A stretch of DNA of 64,000 nucleotides from Pseudomonas psychrophila (GCF_001043005.1 NZ_JYKZ01000004.1:310001-374000); one strand, 5' to 3'. Counted from the first letter of the stretch, positions 9,105 through 17,355 are shown. Made by a program: numbers and translations. The notes: a model not told the origin generated them from the sequence alone.

Positions 9105-9375
9105 TGGGCCTCCCAGCAGACTATGCAAGCCTATCAGTCCGGCAAGCTGAGTATCCAAGTGCCGGCGTTGCTACAACTGGCCCGACTCCTTTCGAGCACA
9201 CTCGAAAAGATGTTTGGCCAGCAGCCGGAAACCACTGTGGCGCAAACGGGGCCCGGCTCCAAAATGGCAGCAGCAATTGCAGGCCATCGACCAGGTACCT
9301 AAGAGCCAGCAGAAATTTGTTGCGCAGATGCTTGATGCTTTGATCGCTCAGGCCACGACTAAATCGAGCAGCTAA
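9105..9375 (+). pseudogene. Remnant of an XRE-type helix-turn-helix regulator
   Basis: Reading from 9105, WASQQTMQAYQSGKLSIQV PALLQLARLLSSTLEKMFGQ is the second half of an XRE HTH (recognition helix QQTMQAYQSGK) plus linker. After about 9225 the sense continues in the next frame as KRGPAPKWQQQLQAIDQVPK and SQQKFVAQMLDALIAQ up to TAA 9373-9375, the usual C-terminus of this Pseudomonas family. The first part of the HTH and any start codon are missing. So this is an N-terminally truncated, once-frameshifted relic. It lies at the boundary of the decayed CDI region. Confidence 0.75.
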
Positions 9376-9407
9376 GTAAAGGAAGTTTGGCAGTAAGCAG
9401 ATAAAAT

Positions 9408-9430
9408 AACACCGGCGCATGGCCGGTGTT
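9408..9430 (+). terminator. Hairpin after the XRE relic
   Basis: AACACCGGC - short loop - GCCGGTGTT. No long T-run, so strength is doubtful; it lies between convergent relics. Confidence 0.5.
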
Positions 9431-9761
9431 AAATAAATACACCTATTGATTGGGCTTGGTAATCATCAAACTCCCCAACTGCCCCCCTCAAAGCCGCACA
9501 CATAATCATGAATCAACCCAGCAATAGTCGAAAATTATATTCTCGAACAATTAATAGGCCTCTCCCCCAACGAGTCTCCCATATTGTCTCTTCTAGCCAC
9601 TTTGGAGTGCAGATGAAAAGCTCAAAATCATCTGCCCCTTGCATGCAATCAAGCCCAATTCGAATACGAAGACTCAAAGAAAAATTCTCTGCGCTCTCAG
9701 GACAGTAAGTCTCAACATCAAAAACATCATTAAAAATACCTTTTATAACAGCACGCACCAT
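9429..9761 (-). pseudogene. Frameshifted Imm8-like immunity gene (cassette 4)
   Basis: From ATG 9761 (AGGAGGG directly upstream; GTG 9758 is also possible) the protein runs MVRAVIKGIFNDVFDVETY, FELFICTPKWLEETIWETRWG and LIVREYN, resembling the Imm8 immunity family (ICTPxWL ... GxxLLIVxEY). The frame then closes after 82 codons. The expected continuation FSTIAGLIHDYVCGFEGGSW reads in the neighbouring frame, and the usual acidic end GEFDDYQ in yet another, stopping at TAA 9429-9431. Two single-base shifts therefore explain the break. It follows the broken toxin of the same cassette by 5 bp. Non-functional as sequenced. Confidence 0.65.
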
Positions 9762-9766
9762 CCCTC

Positions 9767-10146
9767 CTAATCAGCCACATTCAGATGGCCATTACTTACT
9801 TTTTATGCGCTGACCTGTTACAGGGTTGATGTTGTACTTTTCAAAGTTGCCCTGCACGCCTGTCGTTGTAAAACGATGAATCTTTATGTGTTGGCGGCCT
9901 GTATACGCGAGCACCATCTCCAACCCAGGTTTTACCCAACTGATTAGCTTCGGAAGATGTACCTTGACCGATAGAGAAGTTCGGGTTTTTCGTTCCACTA
10001 CCGTTCACAGCAGCAGCTAATCTTGAGTCCTGGGCCGCAACATTGCTCAAGTTTTCTTATATCAGTTGATCCTTCAGCTTTGGATACAAGGCCGCATTTT
10101 CAGCGCCTGAGCTAGATGCTCCATTTGTTGCACCAACCAAAGATCC
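9767..10146 (-). pseudogene. Broken orphan CdiA-CT toxin domain (cassette 4)
   Basis: Reading from LVGATNGASSSGAENAALYP, then LKDQLI-stop-ENLSNVAAQD, PNFSIGQGTSSEANQLGKTW and VGDGARVYRPPTHKDSS, the sequence follows a C-terminal domain common in Pseudomonas haemagglutinin/CdiA proteins. Three lesions are visible. An ochre TAA sits at 10057-10059, where a Gln codon fits. A frameshift lies near 9865-9880, after which TTTGVQGNFEKYNINPVTGQ reads in the next frame. A shift at the A5 run (9800-9804) precedes the usual end VSNGHLNVAD. Orphan: no translation start of its own. Clearly dead. Confidence 0.7.
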
Positions 10147-10162
10147 GAAAAATCACGAAATT

Positions 10163-10441
10163 CTAACGACCCTGAACACGACCTCTGTTGACCGCATCCA
10201 GAAGCAATTCAAGCTCAAGGCCATAACTATTTGGCTCGAAACTCTCCTTTACACCACTCATCAAAAACTCATTAGAAATCAACTCACAAAGTTCATCTAC
10301 CTCACTTGATGATGATGAACCATTAAGCAATTTCTCAGCTAGCTTCTGTTGAAACGCTCCCGCCATAGATACTAACCAAAGTGGCTTGCTTGTGACGACT
10401 AAACCTCCGAAATACCTTTTGTACAAACTATTCTTCGACAA
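10163..10441 (-). CDS. Putative orphan immunity protein (cassette 3, second ORF)
   Basis: 92 codons if read from TTG 10441 (MSKNSLYKRYFGGLVVTSKP). A GGAGG stands in the coding part near 10412 without a well-placed start, and the first ATG (10371 region, MAGAFQQKLAEKLLNG) would give a shorter protein. Acidic, helical, with LELELLLDAVNRGR at the end. It overlaps the end of the amber-interrupted immunity gene by 14 bp, so it reads as an additional immunity ORF captured in the orphan array. No family named. Start uncertain. Confidence 0.5.
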   Translation of the reverse strand: MSKNSLYKRYFGGLVVTSKPLWLVSMAGAFQQKLAEKLLNGSSSSSEVDELCELISNEFLMSGVKESFEPNSYGLELELLLDAVNRGRVQGR

Positions 10442-10808
10442 TTACGTCTACAGCTTGCCCCTTGATAGCTACTTGCCCCCAGTCACCAGCCAATTCATAG
10501 CCACTATCACAACCAACAAAGCTGTCTATATTTCCATAATCGAACTCGCCTGAAGCATCTGCATATGCCATAAATCTCCTGTCAAGCTATTCAAAAGAGT
10601 CCACATTTAGAAAGCGCAACAAAATCTTCCTATAGCAATGTATCTCTCCTTCTTGTGGCTTTTTATATTTCGGATGGTTTTCAGTAAGAACTGCTTCCAA
10701 TTCAAAGACTAGAGAGCCATCCCCCTCAAGAACAGATAAAACATAGCTATCTTCGAGATAAATATTTGAAAGCGAAGGAATTTCATAATAGTTCATTTTC
10801 ATCCTCAT
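10428..10808 (-). pseudogene. Orphan immunity gene interrupted by an amber codon (cassette 3)
   Basis: ATG 10808 overlaps the toxin stop (ATGA). The frame runs MRMKMNYYEIPSLSNIYLED ... IHCYRKILLRFLNVDSFE, then TAG at 10587-10589. It continues in the same frame for 52 more codons (LDRRFMAYADASGEFDYGNI ... WGQVAIKGQAVDVIVEE) to a TAG at 10428-10430. The two halves make one coherent protein of about 126 residues in which the amber most simply replaces a tryptophan codon (FE-W-LD). So this is a one-base nonsense mutant of an otherwise undamaged immunity gene. Without readthrough the product is 73 residues and probably inactive. Confidence 0.75.
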
Positions 10809-11107
10809 AAATCAAAGTCAATTGACGTATAATTATCCGGACTTTTTCTTGTTACCGGATTACCAAAGGCGTCTGTTCTTTGACCTGTCGCGCTTTTAAA
10901 CTCAACATGTGGATCAGCACTTCCTGGTGCCCGCGAACTGCCTTGTTTGATTGTCACACGAGGAATGCCATTCGCGTCAAGATATTTGAGAGGGCCACCA
11001 TCCGCCTGAGCAGGCTTCCAACCTTGAGCTTCCGCATATTGCTTCAACTCACTGGCTTTTGGCGTTCGACCGGGTTCAAAAATCTTACTAATGCCTTTTG
11101 CACCAAC
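10805..11107 (-). CDS. Orphan CdiA-CT toxin domain (cassette 3)
   Basis: Open in frame from GTT 11107 (VGAKGISKIFEPGRTPKASE), directly after the stop codon of the preceding immunity gene, to TGA 10805. It has LKQYAEAQGWKPAQADGGPL, IPRVTIKQGSSRAPGSADPH and the end NYTSIDFDL. The PHVEFK ... GQRTDAFGNPV ... DFDL pattern is shared by a family of polymorphic-toxin C-termini, probably nucleases; I cannot name the activity. There is no start codon or Shine-Dalgarno, as expected for a silent orphan module that needs recombination with a full cdiA to be expressed. The domain itself looks undamaged. Confidence 0.6.
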   Translation of the reverse strand, partial: VGAKGISKIFEPGRTPKASELKQYAEAQGWKPAQADGGPLKYLDANGIPRVTIKQGSSRAPGSADPHVEFKSATGQRTDAFGNPVTRKSPDNYTSIDFDL

Positions 11108-11332
11108 TTATTCGTGAGAAGCTAAAGTCTTAGTCGCCTGATGCAAAGCAGTCATAAGGTCCTCAAGATTGAAATTCCATTTACCACCCTCAACGGGGGG
11201 ATAAATTTCTATTTCAATTGGTCTTCCTGGCTCATGTGATACCTCAGCCAACTGACTCGACCCCGCCCAAATTTCGAATACACAATTCTCTCGATCTGGG
11301 GGGCTTGTTATCACAGAAGATAAAAGATTCAT
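11108..11332 (-). CDS. Orphan immunity protein (cassette 2)
   Basis: 74 residues, MNLLSSVITSPPDRENCVFE ... ASHE. ATG overlaps the toxin stop (ATGA at 11329-11332), the normal toxin-immunity coupling. It is acidic with EISYP-like strands (IEIEIYPPVEGGKWNFNLED) typical of small CdiI/Imm proteins that shield nucleases. The stop TAA is followed immediately, in frame, by the first codon of the next orphan toxin. May still be expressed from a local promoter; not shown. Confidence 0.65.
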   Translation of the reverse strand: MNLLSSVITSPPDRENCVFEIWAGSSQLAEVSHEPGRPIEIEIYPPVEGGKWNFNLEDLMTALHQATKTLASHE

Positions 11333-11685
11333 GGCTTCGGGGGCTCCAGCAAACCAATAAATTTCCCATTTGAATCGTAGCGAAGCCCACGGCCATCGGG
11401 GGCAATCACATCCATGACCTTCCCAAATCTACCTGTGTCTTTATAGGTTACGGTGGCCGCCGGATTGCTCAAGATTTCGTCAGCTATTTTTTGACCTTGA
11501 GCGTTGATTTCAGAAGGGCTCCCTTTATCGCTAGGAAACGCACTGCCTTCACGACTACCGTGTTTTTGGAGTGCTCGACCCGCTAATGAAAGTTGTCCTG
11601 ATTTATCGGCCGGATCAAGCAGTTTTCCTGCATTCGACAAATCATCAATGTTTTTCCCAGCGAACGCACTACCTTTTGCACCGAC
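11329..11685 (-). CDS. Orphan CdiA/Rhs C-terminal toxin domain (cassette 2)
   Basis: Reads from GTC 11685: VGAKGSAFAGKNIDDLSNAG, then GRALQKHGSREGSAFPSDKG, INAQGQKIADEILSNP, GRFGKVMDVIAPDGRGLRYD and GKFIGLLEPPKP. The GRALQKHGSR / GRFG / PDGRGxRY / GKFIGxLEP blocks recur at the ends of many Rhs and CdiA proteins and mark a toxin family, probably a nuclease. No start of its own; a stop codon lies just upstream in frame. An intact reading frame makes it usable if recombined onto a full-length carrier. Followed with ATGA overlap by its immunity gene. Confidence 0.65.
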   Translation of the reverse strand, partial: VGAKGSAFAGKNIDDLSNAGKLLDPADKSGQLSLAGRALQKHGSREGSAFPSDKGSPSEINAQGQKIADEILSNPAATVTYKDTGRFGKVMDVIAPDGRGLRYDSNGKFIGLLEPPKP

Positions 11686-11695
11686 TAATTATCGA

Positions 11696-11986
11696 CTATG
11701 GGCAATACTCAACCGTATAACTGCTCTCTAGTTCTTGTTGTATCGATTTGGCCAGTAGCTCCCCCTCTGCTATATGCCGAAGCTCTGCCTCAGGAGTGGC
11801 AAAACAAGAATCGGGCGGGTAGTCGCTGTTGAACGTCGACTGATACTCACCGTCCCATTCACTGATTTTGACCTTCAGCTCTTGAGAAAGGGGCAAATCT
11901 TCAATATCAACGTGTCCCATTCTATCCGGATCTGGGCAGAATATCGGCCCAGCCAAATACTCACTCGTTAGTCTTAACCTGATCAT
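11696..11986 (-). CDS. CdiI-type immunity protein for the cdiA remnant
   Basis: 96 residues from ATG 11984-11986 (MIRLRLTSEYLAGPIFCPDP); the TTG further upstream is not used because the ATG overlaps the toxin stop (ATGA). Acidic, with DLPLSQELKVKISEWDGEYQ and a C-terminal ELESSYTVEYCP. Position directly after a CdiA C-terminus makes it the cognate immunity protein; no named Imm family is certain. Even with the effector dead, such immunity genes are often kept because they protect from siblings. Twelve bases after its stop the next orphan toxin frame begins. Confidence 0.7.
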   Translation of the reverse strand: MIRLRLTSEYLAGPIFCPDPDRMGHVDIEDLPLSQELKVKISEWDGEYQSTFNSDYPPDSCFATPEAELRHIAEGELLAKSIQQELESSYTVEYCP

Positions 11987-14450
11987 GGCAATGGTTTCCA
12001 AGAACTGACCGGATTAGCTCGAACCACGAAGCCGTTTGAGCCAATCCCAACAGCGATGTTTTGTTCAACGCCATTGTACATAATGCGATAAACACTAGCC
12101 GAACCATTGGTCCCGACAATTTTTCCACGCTCAAGAGCACTCATAACAACATTTGGAATATCATCACGTGAGATGCCTTTGCTGACAAAGTCGACTTCGT
12201 GTCGTTTGTAAATGTGTTGCAGTCCGGCAGCATCAGTACCCTTTTCCAGCCAGACTGTTCGGCCATCTGGCAACCTACGGATATCAACCACACTTCCTGG
12301 CGTGATCTTAGTGCCTACAGACAAGCCAGAGATCAATTCGTCCCTCGTCAGAGTCGACCCTGACACTCCTTTGACACCCCCCGAAACCAGCCTTCCTAAT
12401 ACCCCCGCAAGCCCCACCCCTGTGAGTTCACCAGCCATAAACAGGCCCCAGGCCTTTACAAACTCAGTAGCCGGTTGAACACCATCAAACCCTTGCCCTC
12501 GGGCCAACTCCAGTTGCGCCTGAGCTATTTCATCACCCGTAGCGCCCTTTTTTTGCATATCTTCTGCGAGGGTCGTTGCCGCTTGCCCATACTCAACCAA
12601 GCCCGGCGGCAAGTGGTTCAGGAAGTTGTACTGCGTCAGGTTCTGCGCAATCCATTTCCCTTTCTCAAGCTTGCTGGCATCAACGTCATTTTGAGCGGCC
12701 GCAGCCAACACCCCAACAATCTGCGAACTCATGTTCAGCAGATTTTCATCGCCCTTGACCAAGTTATTCAGATGGCCCACGAGTGCTTCGTTAGCACCAG
12801 CAGCCAACGCACCGGTTTTAAAATCACCACCCGTTGCTTCGGCGAGTAATCCACCCACCATGGCGTGGATCGCGATTTTTTGCGCAGAACCATCGGCAAA
12901 CACACCTTGGGTGTAATCACCAACCGCATTGAAACTCGCCGCAGCCAAGGTGTTAAACAAAGCATTTTTCAACGCATCACTGACGTTGCCGCCCTGCCCC
13001 AATGCCTTGCTCAAGGCCAGGGAGGTACCACTTTGCAGTGTCTGATTGGCCGCAAACTGCCCGACACCTTTCCAGGTGTTGAGCGGTACATTGACTTTGC
13101 TGGTTCCCGTATTGGTTTTGGTTCCAGTCAAATCATCAAAGTAGCCCGCTGTAACACCGGCGGTAACGCCCGATACCACATACCCTTTCATCGCATCCGA
13201 TGACGTTACGTCCTTGATCACCGCGCCAAGATTGCCGCGATTATTGACGGTGCTGACAGCGGCATTCGTTGCCGCGCCCGCTGCAACGGCACCTGCCCCG
13301 GCTGCAACTCCGACACTCGCTCCCGCTGCCGTCATTGCCCCCATTGCTGCAGGCCCGACTACAGCCGCCATCACAATTGCAATAATGATCTGCGAAGCAG
13401 GCCCAAGCCCCGAGTTGCTGTACTTGAAGCTGTCGTGGATTTCCTTGACCTGGCGCCAATCCACATCACCACGTTTTTCAGCTTCTTTAAGCCAAGCCAA
13501 TTGCGGGTCTGCCTTGACCATTGCTTCGATAGACTGGCTAACGGTTTGTTGATCAACCTGTCTGATATCTATCTTCAGGCCATCAACGGCTTTGATCGCA
13601 ATGTTGCCTTCGGCAATCATCAGGGTTTGCCGAACAGTTTCATCCGTGTTGCCCTTGCCTTTGGATGAAACCCAAAACGCATTGTTATTACTCTTTTCGT
13701 GACTCTCCTGGTGCAGGTCCTTGACTGCTTCGAAGGTGATACCGCCGCCGCTTACGAGCGTGATGTCTTTCCCGCTATCAAGCTTGGCCGCCTGATAAAG
13801 CTGATCACCGCCACTGCTCAGGGTCAGGTCGCCACCCGTCTTGATTTCGCTCCCCACGTTCTTCACATCGGTCACTTCGTCACGCTTGGTTGCGTTGCTC
13901 CCCCAACCACCGTTTTTCTTCATGTCGTACAACGAGTAATTACTGTCTTGCGCGGCCAGCAAACTCAACTCGTTTATCGAACAAGCCCGTGACCAGCTTT
14001 ACCAAGCCTTTTTCGCTGTTGAGCACGCCGCCTGTGTTGTTGGCAACACTGGCCGCGTCGAGATCAAGATCGCCACTGAAACTGTTAATCCTGCCGCCTT
14101 GGTTGTTCAAGGCGCCACTCAGGCGCATCTGATTGTTGTTCTCACTCTGCAACGTGCCTTGCTGGTTGTTCAGAGAGCGGGCGACCAGGTCGAGTCGGCC
14201 TTTATTACTGAAAATCAGCCCGTCCTGCTGATTGTTTACATCACCAGCCAACAGCTTGATGACCAAGTCTTTTTGACTGGTCAGAGTGCCTTTGTCGCGG
14301 TTGTCCAAGTCGCCATGGGTGAGGGTCAAGCTGAGCTGATCCTGGCTGACCACTACGGTTATCCAGGCTGGCAGTGCTTAACAGTAGCGTCGAGCCACTG
14401 GCCAGATGAGCGTTGTTAGCGTTGATCAACGCACCACTGAGGATATCCAC
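11983..14450 (-). pseudogene. cdiA: cdiA / filamentous haemagglutinin remnant with intact toxin end
   Basis: Three frame segments of one former CDI effector. About 14450-14350: DILSGALINANNAHLASGST. 14353-13940: LTHGDLDNRDKGTLTSQKDL ... LNNQGGRINSFSGDLDLDAA, haemagglutinin repeats, entered by a frameshift. 13968-11983: 661 codons with FHA-2-like repeats (GGDLTLSSGGDQLYQAAKLD), an Ala/Gly-rich hydrophobic stretch, a pretoxin region with TQYNFLNHLPPG, and a toxin end (LQHIYKRHEVDFVSKG ... NGFVVRANPVSSWKPLP). Missing are the signal sequence, the TPS secretion domain and most of the repeat rod; a full cdiA is usually 8-15 kb. No cdiB is nearby. The toxin end has a His-rich motif like BECR-fold RNases, a tentative match. 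Not exportable as it stands. Confidence 0.8.
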
Positions 14451-14563
14451 GACGAAACGTCTCGTTCAACAACCGAGTGGTCGCTATCTTGAGAAGAGAT
14501 AAATGAGGCGACTTTTCCGGTCGGGACTTATCAAAAAACGAGTTTGATCCACGCTAAAAATAA

Positions 14564-14579
14564 CTGTATAAAAACACAG
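14564..14579. promoter_or_regulatory. Candidate LexA (SOS) box
   Basis: CTGTATAAAAACACAG fits the Pseudomonas LexA pattern CTGTAT-N4-(A/G)TACAG with one mismatch and exact CTG-N10-CAG spacing. It lies 37 bp upstream of the 14617 gene and could place that HTH gene under DNA-damage control. Inference from the motif only. Confidence 0.55.
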
Positions 14580-14616
14580 TATATTTTCAAGCACTGACTC
14601 AGCCCTGGAGAACCCC

Positions 14617-14934
14617 ATGCCTCATTCAGCCATGCGCAGTACGTTTGAACGCATCGTCATTAATCAATTTACCCCGCTGCACTGCGCGCAAGCCCGTGAA
14701 ATGCTTGGCTGGAGCCTCGACTACCTGAGTGAGCAGTCCGGGGTTTCGGTCCCGGCGATCGAACGCTTCGAAGCCCAAGCCCCTGTGCGCGACGTTACCC
14801 GGCTTGCCCTCGCTTACAGCCTGGAGGCGCAAGGGTTGGTGTTCTTTCCCGGGTTTTCGCCCGGTCGCGGGGGCAATATTCGCGGCACCACGCCAGACCC
14901 GATGGGCCGCGAAGACTTTGCCCTGATCGAGTAA
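14617..14934 (+). CDS. XRE-like helix-turn-helix protein, possibly SOS-controlled
   Basis: 105 residues. Start ATG 14617 has GGAG 8 bp upstream; a second ATG at 14632 is possible. The HTH is LHCAQAREMLGWSLDYLSEQ SGVSVPAIERFEAQ (about residues 21-54), followed by a short tail with FFPGFSPGRGGNIRGTTPDP. The family is a compact XRE domain without a large effector part. A LexA-like box lies just upstream. It points away from the CDI relic and converges on the metallo-beta-lactamase-fold gene, 9 bp between the ends. Targets unknown. Confidence 0.8.
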   Translation: MPHSAMRSTFERIVINQFTPLHCAQAREMLGWSLDYLSEQSGVSVPAIERFEAQAPVRDVTRLALAYSLEAQGLVFFPGFSPGRGGNIRGTTPDPMGREDFALIE

Positions 14935-14943
14935 AAAAGTGGC

Positions 14944-15972
14944 CTATTGATCTGAGGTTGGCACCTCAAGCCACCAGGCTTGTCCCTTGTGAGGCTGCGT
15001 CAGGTTGAAAGCCTCTCCCATTTGTGGCGTTGTAATGAGTACATTGCGTTGCTCTGCCAACGCCACAATGCGGTCAAACGGCTCGGACCAGGCATGGAAA
15101 GCCAGATCAAAAGTGCCGTTGTGAATCGGCATTAACCAGCGCCCATTGAGGTCGATATGAGCTTGGAGGCTATGCTCGGGCTGCATGTGCACATGGGGCC
15201 AGTCGACGTTGTAGGCACCCGTCTCCATCAGCGTCAGGTCGAATGGCCCAAACTGCTCACCAATCAGCTTGAATCCATCGAAGTACCCTGAATCTCCACT
15301 GAAGAAAATCCGAACCTCACCAATGATTAACACCCAGGATGCCCAAAGCGTCTGGTTGTGATCAAACAGGCCGCGGCCTGAAAAGTGCTGGGATGGAGTG
15401 GCGATAAAACGAATGCCTGCAACATGGGTGTCTTGCCACCAATCCAGTTGCTGGACTTTGCCGGCCTGTACTCCCCACTTGATCAACAGGTCGCCGACAC
15501 CCAGCGGCGCCAAAAAATGCTGTGTTTTGGCCGCCAGCTGCAACACGGTTTTTTGGTCCAGGTGGTCGTAGTGGTTATGGGACAGAATCACGGCCTCCAA
15601 CGGTGGAAGCTCTTGAAGGCTGATGGGGGGAGCATGGAAACGCTTGGGGCCAATCCACTGCAGCGGTGAGGCGCGCTGCGCGTAGACAGGATCGGTCAGC
15701 CAGTATTTGCCATTGAGCTTGAGCAGCAAGGTCGAGTGTCCCAATCGATAGACACTGAAATCAGGTGCCGCAGCCAACTGTTCACACGTTAACGCCTTGA
15801 CCGGAATCACACCTGCAGGACGCGTACTCGCCGGCTTTTGAAAAAGCATTCTCCAAAAAATACCCAAGGTCTTGCCAAGACTGGAGGACGGCCGGGCGCC
15901 ATCATTTCGAAATGCACCTTGATAACGCTCAGCGGGTTTAGGCCGCTCAGCACTGCGTGAGTCGAGTGCCAT
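14944..15972 (-). CDS. Metallo-beta-lactamase-fold hydrolase (RomA / NAPE-PLD type)
   Basis: 342 residues; ATG 15972 with GGAGG 9 bp upstream. The zinc motif SHNHYDHLD (about residue 132) is followed by SQHFSGRG and FSGDSGYFD, and later MPIHNGTF, the order of metal ligands in the L-ascorbate/NAPE-PLD-like branch. N-terminal region begins MALDSRSAERPKPAERYQGA without a clear signal peptide. RLGHSTLLLKLNGKYWLTDP is the family start of the fold. Likely an esterase or phosphodiesterase; substrate unknown. Bacterial relatives are annotated as RomA-like outer-membrane-permeability proteins, a name with weak functional support. Confidence 0.85.
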   Translation of the reverse strand: MALDSRSAERPKPAERYQGAFRNDGARPSSSLGKTLGIFWRMLFQKPASTRPAGVIPVKALTCEQLAAAPDFSVYRLGHSTLLLKLNGKYWLTDPVYAQRASPLQWIGPKRFHAPPISLQELPPLEAVILSHNHYDHLDQKTVLQLAAKTQHFLAPLGVGDLLIKWGVQAGKVQQLDWWQDTHVAGIRFIATPSQHFSGRGLFDHNQTLWASWVLIIGEVRIFFSGDSGYFDGFKLIGEQFGPFDLTLMETGAYNVDWPHVHMQPEHSLQAHIDLNGRWLMPIHNGTFDLAFHAWSEPFDRIVALAEQRNVLITTPQMGEAFNLTQPHKGQAWWLEVPTSDQ

Positions 15973-16246
15973 GGCATGAAGCCTCCAGTGAAAAAATGAG
16001 TATTATCTTGCTTTCCGGCCTGTTAGAGGTTGATCGTCATTCTATAAGAACTAACAGTGGCCACAGACATTGTCACCAACGCCGACTCGCCTTCGACTTA
16101 ATAGAGCTAGTCTGCATCCATAACCGTTCCAAAAATGTGCGGAATATGTGCGATGTATTCTCGACAACCGATATCAGCAAGCAATCGACGGTCCGGGTAC
16201 CCAGCGGTATCCGGGTTCATAGTCCAAACATCTCGCGCAGATAACC

Positions 16247-17314
16247 ATGGACAATAAAAGAGGCAAAGGTTTGTCGTTTGCCAAGCGTATTTATACGCCA
16301 CGTGCCATAGGTTCAGGGTTTGGCGGTCTGAGTTTGGTAGCAGCCCTGTACCCACTCGACAAGCCCATCTGGCTATGGGGACTGCTGCTGTTCAATGCAC
16401 TCGTATGGCCACACCTGGCATTTCAATTGTCTTCACGTGCGACCTATCCGTATCGGACTGAGCGGCGCAACATCTTGATTGACTCGCTGTGCGGGGGGTT
16501 CTGGGCAGCAACCATCCAGTTCAACGCGCTGCCGACAGTCATTATTGTGTCCATGATGATGATGCATAACGTCGCGGCAGGAGGGCCAAGATTTCTCTTG
16601 TACGGTGTGTTGGCGCAGTTGGCAGGGGGCCTGATTTCGATTCTGTTTCTGGGAGCTGCCTTCACGCCCGAAACCAACAGCCTGCAAGTCTATGCCTGCA
16701 TACCGGTGCTGATTCTTTACCCGTTTTCTGTAGGCATGGTCAGCTATCGCCTGGCGATAACCTTGGCCGAGCATAAACGCGCACTAAGTACCCTGAGCCG
16801 CACCGACAGCCTGACCGGGCTGCTCAATCACGGTTCATGGAAAGACCTGCTGCACCTGAGCTTCCTGCAAAGCAGGGAGAGTCATTCACCCGCCACCCTG
16901 GCCCTGATTGATATCGACCATTTCAAGCAGATCAATGATACCTACGGGCATATCGTCGGTGATTGTGTACTGCGCCAGCTCAGCAAGGAGCTCAAGGACA
17001 ACTTGCGCGTTCAAGACCTGGCTGGTCGGTATGGCGGTGATGAATTCTGCATCATCCTGCCCAACCGCTCTTTGCATCAGGCCCAGGAAATCATGGAGCG
17101 GTTGCGTCAGGTATTTTGCAACTACCAACACGCGGACGAGCCTGAACTACGGATAAGCGTGAGCCTGAGCATTGGGCTTGCTTCGTGCCGCCCTGAGTTT
17201 CAAAACGCCTCCATCTGGCTGAACGAAGCCGATAAAGCGCTGTATATCGCAAAGAACACTGGCCGAAACAAAATCTGTGTCGGCGCCGCAGACACTTTTT
17301 CAGAACCTTCTTGA
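16247..17314 (+). CDS. Membrane diguanylate cyclase with MASE2-type sensor
   Basis: 355 residues. Makes cyclic di-GMP. The first about 175 residues hold several membrane segments in a MASE2-like pattern (RIYTPRAIGSGFGGLSLVAA, PYRTERRNILIDSLCGGFWA), as in AdrA/DgcC. The GGDEF domain follows (DSLTGLLNHGSWKDLL, DIDHFKQINDTYGHIVGD) with an intact catalytic GRYGGDEF near 260. An inhibitory I-site R-V-Q-D lies five residues before it, so product feedback is expected. C-terminal ADKALYIAKNTGRNKI is canonical. Both catalysis and membrane anchoring are supported by sequence; the signal sensed is unknown. Monocistronic. Confidence 0.92.
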   Translation: MDNKRGKGLSFAKRIYTPRAIGSGFGGLSLVAALYPLDKPIWLWGLLLFNALVWPHLAFQLSSRATYPYRTERRNILIDSLCGGFWAATIQFNALPTVIIVSMMMMHNVAAGGPRFLLYGVLAQLAGGLISILFLGAAFTPETNSLQVYACIPVLILYPFSVGMVSYRLAITLAEHKRALSTLSRTDSLTGLLNHGSWKDLLHLSFLQSRESHSPATLALIDIDHFKQINDTYGHIVGDCVLRQLSKELKDNLRVQDLAGRYGGDEFCIILPNRSLHQAQEIMERLRQVFCNYQHADEPELRISVSLSIGLASCRPEFQNASIWLNEADKALYIAKNTGRNKICVGAADTFSEPS

Positions 17315-17355
17315 ATAGCAGCCCGGGAGATACAGAGTGTCCTGGGCTGCTGCAC

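Noticed and set aside
11983..13968. 661-codon ORF as an intact toxin gene
   Set aside because: It begins at a TTG inside haemagglutinin repeats, lacks signal and secretion domains, and joins upstream coding out of frame.
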